Source: Nocardia asteroides
GTDB taxonomy: Bacteria > Actinomycetota > Actinomycetes > Mycobacteriales > Mycobacteriaceae
NCBI GenBank assembly: GCA_019930625.1
Contig: CP082844.1
Location: 372,001-436,000, forward strand
Length of the DNA stretch: 64,000 bases
Reading direction: 5' to 3'
Shown here: positions 8,532-20,900 of the stretch, one piece after another
How the letters are laid out: each line of letters starts with the position of its first letter
Numbering within the stretch: position 1 is the stretch's first letter
Program-made: the position numbers and the translations under genes
Notes under the pieces: generated by a model
The model's database searches: none
Told to the model about the DNA's origin: nothing
Seen by the model: only the letters and a program-made list of their open reading frames with translations

Positions 8532-8684
8532 GTTCCACCCTCCTGTTGTCGATTGCCGCACCGGGCCACGAACCGGGGCCGCATGCTCGGCCGTTCGCGG
8601 AGCACCCAGGGCTCGCGGACGAGTGTATCCGCCCTCACCTCGCGCCATCCGGCCGCGCGAAGATCTCTTGTCCGGGCGTTCGGA

Positions 8685-8690
8685 TACCGT
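8685..8690 (+). promoter_or_regulatory. Putative -10 box for leaderless bcp
   Basis: TACCGT lies seven bases before the GTG at 8698, matching the leaderless TANNNT-N7-GTG layout seen also at orn. This is inference. Confidence 0.35.
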
Positions 8691-8697
8691 GCTGGAG

Positions 8698-9171
8698 GTG
8701 ACCACCAACCAACGACTCTCCCCCGGCGACACCGCCCCCGACTTCACGCTTTCCGATGCCGACGGCAAGAACGTCTCGTTGTCCGACTACCGCGGTCGCA
8801 AGGTGATCGTGTACTTCTACCCCGCCGCGAGCACGCCCGGCTGCACCAAGCAAGCCTGCGACTTCCGCGACAACCTGGCCGATCTGGACGGCGCGGGCAT
8901 CGACGTCGTGGGCATCTCGCCGGACAAGCCCGCCAAGCTGGCCAAGTTCCGCGACGCCGAGCGATTGACCTTCCCGCTGCTGTCGGATCCCGACCGCACC
9001 GTGCTCACCGCGTGGGGCGCGTACGGCGAGAAGACGATGTACGGCAAGACGGTCGTCGGCGTCATCCGCTCGACCTTTCTGGTGGACGAAGCGGGCGAGA
9101 TCGCCGTCGCGCAGTACAACGTCCGCGCCACCGGCCACGTCGCCAAGTTGCGCCGCGACCTGTCGGTGTAG
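8698..9171 (+). CDS. bcp: Thioredoxin-dependent peroxiredoxin Bcp/PrxQ
   Basis: A cytoplasmic peroxidase that reduces H2O2 and organic or fatty-acid hydroperoxides using thioredoxin. The 157-aa sequence has the peroxidatic Cys in ASTPGCTKQACDF (about residue 46), and the resolving Cys five residues later, as in the atypical two-Cys PrxQ class. The catalytic Arg is in the VIRSTFLVD stretch. It occupies the same place as Rv2521 between the DUF3618 gene and acpS/fas. The start is GTG 8698, supported by the upstream -10-like box; GTG 8689 is also in frame. Confidence 0.95.
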   Translation: MTTNQRLSPGDTAPDFTLSDADGKNVSLSDYRGRKVIVYFYPAASTPGCTKQACDFRDNLADLDGAGIDVVGISPDKPAKLAKFRDAERLTFPLLSDPDRTVLTAWGAYGEKTMYGKTVVGVIRSTFLVDEAGEIAVAQYNVRATGHVAKLRRDLSV

Positions 9172-9184
9172 CCGACCGGCAGCG

Positions 9185-9213
9185 AAAAGCCCGGCGCCGC
9201 AGGGGCGCCGGGC
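9185..9213 (-). terminator. Terminator between convergent bcp and hypothetical gene
   Basis: GCCCGGCGCC-N5-GGCGCCGGGC is a perfect 10-bp stem followed on the minus strand by TTTT. It serves the minus-strand gene ending at 9240 and probably also bcp. Confidence 0.75.
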
Positions 9214-9239
9214 CGAAGTCGAGATGCCGCTGGACAGGC

Positions 9240-10496
9240 TCAGGCCTGCAGTACCTGCTGCGCGGCCCATTGCGCCATCAAACGCAGATGCTCGTCCCAC
9301 CAGTCCGCGGCTTCCGGAGTGAACACGGCAGGTGGTGGAGCCTCACCAGGGAAGAGCAGCGCGCCGTCGGGCGCGCCCACCACGCGATCGGACGGGACTC
9401 CAGTACCCGGCACCAGCGGCGCCGTGGCATCGGTCTCAGCCTCCTCCGTGGCATCGGTCTCGGCTTCCTCCGTGGCGTCGGCGGCCACCAGCGGAAGCGG
9501 ATGATTGCGCGGGGCAGCACCCCAGCGCTGTTCCAGACCCTCTTCGGTCGCGATGGCATCGGCGCCGGAGCCGAGCGGCCCGCCGAACGAGCCATGCCCC
9601 TGCGTGGTGCCTGGCCGGGCCGGATCTCCCGCCTGCGCCGCACCGGCGTCCTCGACCTTGGAGTCCGCCATGACGACGGTGGGCATCGAGCGGGAGGAGT
9701 CGTTGAGCATGTAACTCCCGCCGACGACCATTCCGCTGGCCAGCACACCGGCGGCGGCGAACACCGCGACCCCGCCGCGTGCACGCTGTGGCTCGCTCAA
9801 CGACTCGCCATTGCTGTCCTGCTCGAGTCGCGCGCTCAATGCCGCACCCGCCGCGGACGCGAAAGCGGCCACCGTACAAGGGATCACCGGTGCGCCGAAT
9901 TCCTCGACGGCCGTCAGCACCGCCGACGCGGCGCCCGCCGAGCCGATCAGCGCCACCGCGTCCGGCCGCGCCGCGGCCGCATCCAACTGTTCCCACGCCG
10001 CCGCGACGCCCATGCCGAGCGACCGCGGCGTAGCCCGGCCCGCCTGCCCCACCGCGGCCAGCACCCGCCGGCGGCCGCGGTCGACCAGGGTGAACGCCTG
10101 GTATCCGGGCACCACCTCGCAGATCAACAAGTTGTCGTAGGCATCGAGCCACGTCATCATGCTCGCCACGCTCAGATGAGCCGACTTCGCCGAGACCATC
10201 GAGGCGCTGTGCCACGGACCGGCCGCCAACCGCGTCACGATGGCCCGCCGCTCCGCGGCATCCCGATAGACCACCGCCACGCCGCCGACCTCTCGATCCG
10301 CCTCCAGCCCCGCGGCCAGGGCGTTGAGCGCGGTCTCGACCGCCGCGGCCACGTCCGCCTTGCCGTCGCCGTCGGTTCGCACCACCCGGCGCAGCAGTAC
10401 CCGGTCGGCCAGTTTCTCGCCCTCCGCGAGGGCCACCGCGTGCACGGCTCCTCGTTCGGTGGAAACGCCGAGAGTCACCACAGATTCAGCCACCAC
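9240..10496 (-). CDS. Mycolata membrane protein with actin-fold-like N-terminal domain
   Basis: The 418-aa product resembles the large uncharacterised mycobacterial/nocardial proteins with an N-terminal domain that starts like an ASKHA fold (VTLGVSTERGAVHAVALAEGE) and reaches about residue 215. A single transmembrane helix follows near residues 243-262 (GGVAVFAAAGVLASGMVVGG). An acidic, low-complexity extracytoplasmic tail of about 150 residues then ends in an amphipathic helix. The tail includes an exact repeat of the eight-residue unit ATEEAETD at 9438-9483. The function is unknown. It is a single-gene unit closed by a terminator. Confidence 0.75.
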   Translation of the reverse strand: MVAESVVTLGVSTERGAVHAVALAEGEKLADRVLLRRVVRTDGDGKADVAAAVETALNALAAGLEADREVGGVAVVYRDAAERRAIVTRLAAGPWHSASMVSAKSAHLSVASMMTWLDAYDNLLICEVVPGYQAFTLVDRGRRRVLAAVGQAGRATPRSLGMGVAAAWEQLDAAAARPDAVALIGSAGAASAVLTAVEEFGAPVIPCTVAAFASAAGAALSARLEQDSNGESLSEPQRARGGVAVFAAAGVLASGMVVGGSYMLNDSSRSMPTVVMADSKVEDAGAAQAGDPARPGTTQGHGSFGGPLGSGADAIATEEGLEQRWGAAPRNHPLPLVAADATEEAETDATEEAETDATAPLVPGTGVPSDRVVGAPDGALLFPGEAPPPAVFTPEAADWWDEHLRLMAQWAAQQVLQA

Positions 10497-10703
10497 TGAT
10501 CACGCCTTCCCTCTGCGCATTGACCGAGCTCACGGACTTGCCGAAAGCCATGAGCCCCATGGATTCCCCTGCTCGGAACACACGTCGCGATGCACGCGCG
10601 CTCGGTATAGGTTCGGCACCACATCGGCCACGGATGGGTAGCGATAAGCGAGACGCCTGGACACGAACAGCGGATGCGCGTATCGCCCGCTTGTCCCTAC
10701 CGT

Positions 10704-10709
10704 TAGCCT
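10704..10709 (+). promoter_or_regulatory. Putative -10 box for leaderless tetR
   Basis: TAGCCT lies six bases before the GTG at 10716. The intervening bases GGAGGC could equally act as a close Shine-Dalgarno, so the leaderless reading is tentative. Confidence 0.25.
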
Positions 10710-10715
10710 GGAGGC

Positions 10716-11414
10716 GTGGAAGTACGCGCGGAGGCCAGGTCGAAGCACCGTCTGGACCCTGCGTTGGAGCTGCAGGACGACCCACAGGAGCTCATGCCGC
10801 GACGCCGGCCGACGCAGGAACGCAGCAAACGCAAGTTCGACGCCTTACTGCAGGCGTCGAGGGAACTGCTCGTCGAGGTCGGTTTCGAGTCGTTCACCTG
10901 TGAGGAGGTGGCGGCCAGGGCCGAGGTGCCGATCGGCACGCTGTATCAGTTCTTCGCCAACAAGTACGTCATCGTCTGCGAGCTGAACCGACAAGACCTG
11001 GTTGCCGTTTCCCAGGAACTGGCCGACTTCCACGGTGAGATCCCGTCGCTGGACTGGCTGCGGCACATGAACCAGTTCGTCGACCACTTGGCCAACCTCT
11101 GGATGACCGACCCGTCCCGGCGGGAAGTGTGGCTGGCCATGCAGTCCACCCCCTCCACCCGGGCCACGGGCGCGATCCACGAGAAGCAGTTCGCCGAGGT
11201 CGTGTCTCAGATGCTGCGGCCGCTCACACCGCGCACCCCGCGCGCGCGGCGCACCATGATGGCCGAAGTGCTGGTGCACGTGGTCTATTCCATGCTCAAT
11301 TTCTCGGTGCAGGACGAGCAGAGCAGCGCCGAAGCCGTCGCCGAACTCAAGCGGCTGATGGTCGCCTACCTGCTCGTCGCGGAGAAGGAATCGCGTACCG
11401 GCAGCGAACGATAG
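10716..11414 (+). CDS. TetR-family transcriptional regulator
   Basis: A 232-aa TetR regulator with an N-terminal tail of about 27 residues before MPRRRPTQERSKRKF. The HTH follows at residues about 45-75 (FTCEEVAARAEVPIGTLYQFFANK). The remainder is the helical ligand and dimer domain. It converges on acpS with a gap of 37 bp. It is not the FasR orthologue as far as I can judge from the sequence, so a link to fatty-acid control is only positional. An internal ATG at 10794 is an alternative start. Confidence 0.88.
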   Translation: MEVRAEARSKHRLDPALELQDDPQELMPRRRPTQERSKRKFDALLQASRELLVEVGFESFTCEEVAARAEVPIGTLYQFFANKYVIVCELNRQDLVAVSQELADFHGEIPSLDWLRHMNQFVDHLANLWMTDPSRREVWLAMQSTPSTRATGAIHEKQFAEVVSQMLRPLTPRTPRARRTMMAEVLVHVVYSMLNFSVQDEQSSAEAVAELKRLMVAYLLVAEKESRTGSER

Positions 11415-11451
11415 CGGGTGGCCCCGGCGGGAACCGGGACCACCGCGCGGC

Positions 11452-11889
11452 TCAACCCGCGCTGTCGCGGCCCTCGATGAGGTCGGCCAGCTCCCCCGGG
11501 TCCTCGAGCACCACCATCGCGGCGGCGGTGTCGCCGTCGTGCGTCAACGACAGGTGAACCCTTACCCGGGGCAGGAATTCGGCGGCCAGGCCGTGCAGCT
11601 TGATGCTCGGCCTGCCCCACGCGTCGTTGACCACCTCGATCAGCGGATAGGGGTTGTCCCCGATCTGCGGACGGCGGGCGAACCGCGACGATGCCCAAGC
11701 TTTGAGCACCGCCTCCTTCGCCGCCCACCGCGCCGCGTAGCTGCGCGCCGGGTCGGTGCCTTTGCTCTGGCAGTAGCGCCGCTCTCCCGCGGTGAAGCTT
11801 TCCCGGAGCATGGTCGTACCGGCGCGTTCGAGCTGTTCGGCGAACTCGGAGATGGTCACCAAGTCCAAGCCGATACCGAGGATCGTCAT
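11452..11889 (-). CDS. acpS: Holo-[acyl-carrier-protein] synthase
   Basis: The enzyme transfers 4'-phosphopantetheine from CoA to a Ser of carrier proteins, here most obviously the ACP domain of the type I FAS encoded directly upstream. The 145-aa sequence shows the Mg-binding Asp in GIGLDLVTI at residues 5-13 and the WAAKEAVLKAW motif with Glu and Lys near residue 60. SLTHDGDTAAA near the C-terminus is also family-typical. It lies 76 bp after fas on the same strand, the fas-acpS order of M. tuberculosis (Rv2524c-Rv2523c). ATG 11889 gives the expected N-terminus MTILGIG. Confidence 0.96.
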   Translation of the reverse strand: MTILGIGLDLVTISEFAEQLERAGTTMLRESFTAGERRYCQSKGTDPARSYAARWAAKEAVLKAWASSRFARRPQIGDNPYPLIEVVNDAWGRPSIKLHGLAAEFLPRVRVHLSLTHDGDTAAAMVVLEDPGELADLIEGRDSAG

Positions 11890-11965
11890 AGGCGGGCAGC
11901 CTACGGCGTGCTCGACGAGCGCGGGCGTGAACCCGGCGCGGCGAGTTGCCCCGCCGCGCTTCCGG

Positions 11966-14900
11966 TTACGCGCATCCGATTCCGTCCACCCGGTACGCGC
12001 CGTCCTGCCCGAGGCGTGCCTCCGGCGAGAGCAGCATGTCGGCCTCCAGCTGCCGAACCCGCGTGGCCGGTGCGCCTTCTCCGCCGAGCCTGCGATCCGC
12101 GGGACGCTCGTACAGCGGCGCGCCGCCGCACATCGCCTCCACGAACCGCTGCCGTCCGGCAAGGTGACGCTCCTGCGCCCTGCGCTGGTACTCCTCGCGC
12201 CGCCCCGGCTCGATGGCCTGGATGAACGCCTCCGGGTGCACGATCGCCAGCAGGCCGTTCACATGGCCGAAGCCGAGCGAGGTGACCAGACCGGCCTTCA
12301 GCGGAAGGCGATCGCCCAGCCGCAGCGGTTCGCGCACCCAGACCAGGTGCGGGTACGGCCGCATCTTCTCGTCGACGCAGTCGAGGCTGCGGTTGGGCGG
12401 GATGACGCCCTGCTCCAGCACCTGGCACAGGCCGATGAGCTGGAAGGCGGCGGCACCGCCCTTGGCGTGCCCGGTGAGGGTCTTCTGCGAGACGACGAAC
12501 AGCGGAGCACCGTCCGAGCGTCCGATGGCCGTCGCGAGGCGCTCGTGCAGCTCGGACTCGTTCGGGTCGTTGGCCGCCGTCGAGGTGTCGTGCTTGGACA
12601 CCACCGCGATCTCGTCCGGGGTCACGCCGAGCTTGCGCAGTTCGGTCGCCAACCGGGACTCCGTCCCACCGCGACCGGCGCCGAGCGCACCCAGACCCGG
12701 AGCCGGGATGGAGGTGTGCACGCCGTCGGCGAAGGACTGCGCGTAGGCCACCACGCCCAGCACCGGCAGGCCCATCTCCAGCGCGACACTGCCCCGCGCC
12801 AGGAGAACCGTTCCGCCACCCTGCGATTCGATGAACCCGCCGCGGCGGCGATCGTTGGCGCGGGAGAAGTAACGGTCGCTGATGCCCTTGGCGCTCATGG
12901 CCGCCGAATCCGCGGTGGCCGACATGTCACCGAAGCCGACGATGCCCTCGATCCCGAGATCGTCGTATCCGCCTGCCACGACCAGATCGGCCTTGCCGAG
13001 CCGGATCTTGTCGACACCCTCTTCGACCGACACCGCGGCGGTGGCGCAAGCCGCCACCGGGTGCACCATCGCGCCGTAGCTGCCCACGTAGGACTGCACC
13101 ACGTGCGCCAGCGCCACGTTCGGCAGGGCCTCCTGCAGGATGTCGTTCGGGCGCGGCTCGCCGAGCAGGTTGTCGACGTAGAGCGAGCGCATCGAGGACA
13201 TGCCGCCCATGCCGGTGCCCTGCGTGTTGGCGACCAGCGAGGGGTGCACCCAGCTCAACAGCTCCGCGGGGCTGAACCCGGAGCTGACGAACGCGTCCAC
13301 CGTGCACACGATGTTCCACAGCGCCACGCGGTCCACCGAGGCGGCCATATCGGGCGAGATGCCCCAGATGGTGGGATCCCAGCCGGTCGGGATCTGGCCG
13401 CCGACGGTGCGCGACAGCTTGGCCCGGCGGGGCACGCGGATCTCGGTGCCTGCTTTGCGCGTCACGGTCCAGTCACCGGAATCGGCGACCGGCGTGATCA
13501 CCGTGTGCTCCGGATCGGCGGCGTGGAAGGCGCGGGCCTCGGCCTCGCCGCCCACTGTGAACGACAGGTCCTGGTCGAGGAAGACCGAGGTCATCAGGGG
13601 GGCCGTGTTGTCGGTCATGGCGCCGTCGTCTTCGTAGCGGCGCACACCGCACCGGGCGACCACGGCGTCGTGGTAGCGCTCGGCCAGCTCGTGCTCCGGC
13701 ACGTAGTCGCCGGAGGCGGTGTCGTACCAGCCCGGCTTCGGGTCGTTCTCCCAGCTGACCATGCCGGTGGTCCAGGCCAGTTCCAGCACGCCCGCCGCCG
13801 ACAGTTCGTCGGAGACCTCCATCTCGAAGCGGGTGCGCGCCGAGCCGTACGGGCCGAGCTCGCCCGCGCCGACGATGACCACCATGTCGGCCGGATCCGC
13901 GCTCACCTCGCCCCACTCGGGCACGGGCACCGCGGAGGTAACGGTCGGCGGCGCGGGCAGCGCCGCGATCGTGCGACCCGTGTCGGCGTCGGTCCGCGCC
14001 TCCGCCTGCTCCGCGGCCTGCTTGGCCAGCGCGGGCAGATCCAGCTTGGCCCTGGCCAATCCACCGGTCAGGTCGATCTGCTGCGGTCCGCTCACGGTCA
14101 CCTGACGGGCCCGCGAGGTGCACCATTTGAGCAGCTCGTCGGCCATTTCGGTGGTGGACCAGGTCTGCACGCCCGCCTTCTCGACCGCCTCGACCATCGG
14201 GTCGTTGTGGCCCATGAGACCAGTGCCGCGCACCCAGCCGATCAGCGCGTGTACCAAGGTGACGCGGGTCGACCACGACTTCTCGGCCCGCCACTTGGCG
14301 ACCACGGCGTCCAGCGCCGCCTTCGCCTCGCCGTAGGCGCCGTCGCCGCCGAACAAGCCGCGGTTGGGCGAACCCGGCAGCACCACGTGCAGTTGCGCGT
14401 CCACGTCGTGGTCGGCGCCCAGCTTGGACAGCCCGCCGATCAGCCGTTCGACCGACCAGAGCAGCACCCGCATTTCCATTTCGGCGCGCGCGCCCGCGTC
14501 GGCGAGGTCACCGGCTACTCGCGGCGCCGCGAACGGCAGCAGCAGCGTCGGCGTCATCGCGTCCTTGATTTTGACCTTGGTGCCGCCGGCGTTCTCGACC
14601 TGCTCGGTGCCGATCCAGTCGATCAGTGCGTCGATGTCCTGGTAGGACGCCATGTTGGCGGGCACGACCCACAGGGCAGCGCCGTGGCGGGCGTTGTCAC
14701 GGTAGAGCTTCCGGTAGAAGCGCAGGCGCTCGTCGTTCAGCGCCGAGGTGGTGACCACCACTGTGGCTCCGCCGCTGAGCAGCCTGCCGGTCACCGCCGC
14801 GGCGATGGACCCCTTGCTCGCTCCGGTGATCACCGCGATGTCCGAGGACCACAGGCCGGGCTCCTCGGTGCTGCGGGCCGCCTCGGCGATGCGCTCGTAC

Positions 14901-17900
14901 AGCCCGGCGAGCACCGAGCGCGCCTCGTGCATCGCCCGCTGCCGCCACCAGTTCGCCTGCGCGGCAACGGCTTCGCCTGCCCCGATGAACCCGGTGACCG
15001 GCCCGTTGCCGCTGCCGGCGTCGTCGGAAAGCCAGAGCCGGGCCAGATCCTCGCGCGCCGTGGCCCACCGGTCGTCGAGCAGCACCGCCTTGCGGGCGTC
15101 GAACGCGGGCGCGACCAGACGCGGCCAGTCCGAACCGAGTTCGGCCGACACCAGATCGACCAGGGAGTCCTCGGTCGTCTCCGGCGCGGAGACCCGCTCC
15201 GACAGCCCGAGCTGTTCGAGCACGACGCGCGCCGCCGTTGCCAGCACGCCGTCGCGTCCGGTGATCTGTTCGGTGAACTCACCCAGTGCGGCGGCGTCGA
15301 CGGTCGCACCGCCACCGCCACCCGCGGAGGGCAGCGACACCGAGACCCCGCGGCGGGCCGCGACCGCCTGCACGGCGGCGTCGATGGCCGCGTCGACCGA
15401 CGCGGCGTCACTCAGCGCACCGGAGACCAGTCCGCCCAGGTCGCCGCCGCGCACGCTGGTTCCTTCCCTGGTACCCAGCGACACTTCCGCGGTCACGTGA
15501 CTGGCCCAGCCGTCACCGAGTTCCCAGACCTTCTTCACCCGGTCGGTGATGGCGGCCGGACGCTTGCCGGACGGGCCGAACACCTTGCGCAGGTGATCGC
15601 CGATGGCGTCGGTGAGCACCGTGCCGAAGGGACGGTAGGTGCGGGCCAGCCGCTCCACCGTCGCGGACAACGCGCCCATGTCGGCGTCGGCCGCGCCGTC
15701 GATCGCGCCGAGCGACAGCTCGGAGCCGAGGTCGACGAGCAACTGGTTGCGGCGGGAGGACACACCGTCGCAGAGGCCTTCGATGGTGTCCACCGGACCG
15801 ATCTGGTCCAGCCGCAGCTTGGTCCACAGCGCGATCAGCACGCGGGTGGCGTCGGCGGCGGTGAACGCGATGTCATCCGGTCGCGGGCCGCCCGAAGCCG
15901 GGGCGGGCGCGGCGACCGGGGCGGCGGCGACGGCCGCTGCCGCAGGCGCGGCGGCCGCAGGCTCCTCGACAGGCTCGTCGATCGGCGCGGGATCGGTGTC
16001 GGTCGCGTAGACGATCGCCGCCTCGCGCTCGATGTTGAGCACCTCGACCTTGGCGCCACCGAAAGCGGGCAGCTTCAGCGTCTGGCTCGCCAGGTTGGCG
16101 ACCGTCGGCGTCGCGCCGAGACCGATCTCGACGAACCGCTCGATCCCGAGGCCGCCGTCGGCGACGTCGGTGAACAGCAGGTCCTGGGTCTCGATCCAGC
16201 GCACGGGGCTGGCGAACTGCCAGGCGAGCAACTCGACCAGCACCACGCGGCACAGCTCGGTCGGCCGAGCCGCCCAGCTGTCGAAGTCGGCCAGCACCGC
16301 GGCCAACGGCTCGGACGGCACCAGATCCGCGATTTCCTGGACGAATGCCCGCTCCAGCGAGAACGGCTTGGGCACCAGGTTCGGGATGTAGCGGCCGACC
16401 AGCACCTCCGGGCGCAGGTCCACCGGCAGCAGCTGTTCGAGCTTCTGCCGGAATTCCGGCACACCCTTGCGCAGCACCGTCGAGTGGAACGGCACGTCGA
16501 TGCCGGGGACCAGGATGAACGCCCGCTTGCCACCGAATTCGGCGCGGCGGCGGTCGATCTCCTCCTCCAGCGCCTCCAGTCCGGCCACCGTGCCCGCGAT
16601 CGCGTACTGCGACCCGCGCAGGTTCAGGTTGACCACCTCGAGGAATTCCCCGACCCGGTCACCGACTTCCTTGACGAAATCGACGACCTCCGCGTCGGGC
16701 AGCCCGATCTGCGAGGGCCGGATCGCGGCCATGCGGTAGTCGCTGCGCCCCTGCGCGTCCCGCGGCACCAGCTCGTGCATCGCCGAACCGCGCTGGAACA
16801 CGACCTCGAGCACCGCCTCCAGCGGAAGCACCCCGGCGACGGCCGCGAGCGCGTTGTACTCGCCGACCGAGTGGCCCGCGAGCATCGCGCCCTCGACGAA
16901 CGCACCGGCCTCGCGCAGTTCCGCGACCTGGGCGACACCGAGGGTCGCCATGGCGACCTGGGTGAACTGGGTCAGGTGCAGCACGCCATCCGGGTGCCGG
17001 TGCTCGACGCCCCGCGCCTTCAGGTAGGTCGGGTTGTCCCGCACCACCGCGAGGATCGAGAAGCCGAGCGCCGCACGGGTGTGCTTGTCCGCGCGCTCCC
17101 AGATCTCCTTGGCCGCCTTCGACCGGGAGCGGGCATCCAGCCCCATCCCCTTGCGCTGGATGCCCTGTCCGGGGAAGGCGTAGACGGTCTTGGGTGCGGC
17201 GGTGCGACCGGTCGCGGTCATCACCAGCTCGCCTTCGGTCCGGCAGGAGACCTCGATGATCTCGCTGCCCGCGTCGACCGCGACGCGTTCGACGCGCACG
17301 TCGATCGCGGCGCCGGGGCGGACCATGCCGAGGAACCGGGTGGTCCACGCGGTCAGCGACCGCGCGGGCGCGGAACTGTCCGGATCGACCGCCGACACGA
17401 CGTGCTGAGCGGCCGCCGACAGCCACATGCCGTGCACGATCGGGCTGCCGAGCCCGGCGAGCTTCGCGGCGGATTCGCTGGTGTGGATCGGGTTGTGGTC
17501 GCCGGAGACGGCGGCGAAGGCGTGCATGGTGCGCGGGGCCACGATCGTGACGTCGCGGCGACGCCTGCGCGGAGTGTCGGTGGCCGCGTCGGACACCGTG
17601 CCCGCCGCGCGCGGCGGATCGGTGAGCTCGCCCGCGCCGTTGCGTCCGCGGATCGCGAATCGCTCGGTGAGCGTGGCCAGCACCGGCATCGACATCCCGG
17701 TCTCCGGCTTGTCCAGCATGGCCGTGATCCGCACGTGCACCTCGACGACGCGGCCGAGGTCGGTGTCGAGGGTCTCCCCGGCTTCCGCGCGCACCGCGAG
17801 CACGCTGGTATCGGCGGGCAGGTCGCCGGCCAGGTGCACCTGGTGGTCCAGGTGGACCAGGTCGAGCATGCCTTCGATGACGCTCTCGCCCTTGGCGGTG

Positions 17901-20900
17901 CGGGTCGCGCCGAGCACCGCGAACACAGCGGGCCAGCAGGCGCCGACCAGCACGTCGGGCACGGTACGGCCGAGCGTGCTCAGCGTAGCGGGAAGACCGG
18001 AGCCGGTGACTCCAGCGTGGTCGGCGATCAGATCCGGTGTCCAGGCCAGGTTCACGTGCGCGACCTTGCCCTTGACCTCCGGGAGATCCTGCCCCGCGGC
18101 GACCGCGAGCAGCGCGCTCATGGCCGAGTCGGCGTCGGCCTCGGTGACGACCGGGGCACCACCGTTGTAGACGGAGGTCGGCACGGTGATCCGGATGCGC
18201 ACCGCCTTGCCCGCCGCCAGCGGAACCGTCAGCTCCAAGTAAGCGTGCTCCGGCTCGGGGCCGGTGGTCTCGACCAGTGTCGCGCCGCTGGAGGGATGCA
18301 CCGCGCCCTGGCCGTCGACGACCCATTCGGACAGATCGCCGAGCCGATGCACCGGGCTGATCGTGGTGCGCCCGGCCCACTGGACGTCCGGTGCGGCGAG
18401 CACGGCGTCGATCGGGCCGCTGGTGACACCCGCTGTGCGCCGCGCGTCCACCGCGGCGGGCGTCACGCCGTCACGCACCAGGGAGTACGCCGTGTCCTGT
18501 TCGAAGCGGTCGAGCAGTTCGCCGACCGGCTCATCGACCCGGGTGATGCCCGCGACCGAGACGGTGCCGGGGATGACGCACACCTGATCGGCCGAGTAGC
18601 GCGGATCGTGCGCCTGCCACAGCGAATCCGAGCGCCACCAGCGGCGCACGTCGGCGTCCACAACCGGCACGAAGTTCACCGGCTTGCCGGGGGTCTTGCA
18701 CAGCGACACGAAGAACGGGACGTCGGCCGGGTGCAGCAGGGTCTGCGCCGCCGCCGGGTAGGCGTCCTTCAATGTGCACAGCGCGGCGACCGGGTCCTCG
18801 AAGTCCTCGTCGCCGGCGAACAGCGTGGGAATCTCGCCGCGGTCGGCCGGATGCAGCCGGGATTCGGTACGGCGCATCATCTCCGCGAACCGGTCGCGCC
18901 AGGTGATGTCCAGCCACACCGAGCGGGTGGCCTCGGCGATCGCTTCGCCCAGATCGCTGCCGCAGTCGAAGTCCTTGCGGCGGTCCAGTCCCACCGCGAG
19001 CTCGACGTAGCGCTCCAGCCAGTCTTGGTAGGTCATGGTGACCAGGTCGCCGAAGTAGGGCTTGGCGGTGGCGTTCAGCGCCGCGATGATCTCGTCCCGG
19101 CGTGCGGCGACCGCGTCGGCGTCGCCGGCGACCTCGTCCAGCAGGCGGCCGGTGCGCGAGGCGGCGTTGTCGATCTCGTGGATGTCGGCGCCCAGTTGGC
19201 TGCGGCCCGAGGCCATGCCGCCGGACGCGGTGCCCGCCCCGACCCAGTCGGGGGTGCCGGGCGTGTCCACCAGCAGTTGCTTGACCTCCGGCGCGGTGGT
19301 CGCCTCCAGCGTGGCCATGGCCGCCGTACCGACCAGCACGCCGTCCAGCGGCATCACCGGATAACCGTGCCGCACCGCCCACCGGCCGGTGAGGTACTCC
19401 GTCGCGCGCTCGGGGGTTCCGATGCCACCGCCGACGCACACCACCACGTTGGCGCGGTTGCGCAGCTCGGCGTAGGTGGCCAGCAGCAGATCGTCCAGGT
19501 CCTCCCAAGAGTGGTGGCCACCGGCCTTGCCGCCCTCGATGTGCATGATCACCGGGTAGTCCGGGACCGCGTCGGCGATCCGCAGCACGGCCCGGATCTG
19601 GGCCACCGTGCCGGGCTTGAACGCGACGTGCGGGATGCCGACCTCGGTGAGCTCCTGGATCAGCGCGACGGCTTCCTCCAGCTCCGGGATGCCCGCGGTC
19701 ACGATGACACCGTCGAACGGGGCGCCCGCCGAGCGGGCCCGCTGCACCAGCCGCTTACCGCCCAGCTGCAACTTCCACAGGTAGGGGTCGAGGAACAAGG
19801 AGTTGAACTGCACCGAACGTCCCGGGTGCAGCAGCTTCTTCAGCTCGGCCACCCGGTCGGCGAAGATCTGCTCGGTCACCTGTCCACCGCCGGCCAGCTC
19901 GGCCCAGTGGCCCGCGTTCGCCGCGGCCGCGACGATCTTCGCGTCGACCGTGGTCGGGGTCATGCCCGCGAGCAGGATGGGCGAGCGCCCGGTCAGCTTG
20001 GTGAACGTGGTCTCGACCACGATGCGCCCGTTGGGCAGCCGCACCGGCCGCGGCGCGAACGCCGACCACGGCGTCGCCGGCTCCGGCGCCGCACCCGGGG
20101 TGAGCAGGCTGCGCTGTCCGGCACGGGTGGCGGCCGCGATCATGCCGAGACCGGTGCCCTTCAACGTGCCCCCGGTGACCCGCGACAGCAGATCGCCCGG
20201 GCCCAGGTCCAGAATCCATTGCGCACCCGCGGAGATCACGCCCTCGACGATGCCCACCCAGTCGATCGGATCGACCAGGATCTCGCGCGCCAGCCGACCC
20301 GCCAGCTCGGCGTCCAAGCCGCACTGGGTGGCCCAGCTGCTCACCAGGTCGACGGTGTCGGCCAGCGCGGGGTGGTGGAAGGCCACGTCGACGGCCACGT
20401 CTTCGAAGACCGGAGCGAACACCGAGCCACCGCGCACCTTGGTGTCGCGCTCGCGCGCCTGCTCGTCATGGATCTGCGCGCACCGCTGACGCACCCGCTC
20501 CAGCTGCGCGGGCGGGCCGGAGAGCACCGCGCGCCGACGACCGTTGCGGATCGAGACCACCACGGCCGCGGCCGGATCGGCTCCCTCGCACACCTCGGCC
20601 ACCACAGCGCGCAACTGCTCGGGATCCACATTGGATACCGCGACCATCGGCGAACGATCGCCGACCGGCATCAGTCCGCGCCGGCGCGCCACCAAACCAC
20701 CTGCCGCGCCGATCATCTGGGCCACCGCGAGCAGTTCCGCGTCACGCGCGCCGCCGGCTTCGACCGCGGCCGCCGCGAGCAGACCCTGCGAATGCCCGAC
20801 GATCGCCACCGGCGCGTGTTCGGCCGGATCCAGACCTTGCAGCCGCAGCGCGCGCACGGCCGCCACCTGGGTCAGCAGCACACCGGGCATGGACACCGCG

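Noticed and set aside
10716..11414. FasR, the known regulator of fas
   Set aside because: It is a TetR near acpS/fas, but its sequence does not match what I know of FasR and in M. tuberculosis FasR is encoded elsewhere.
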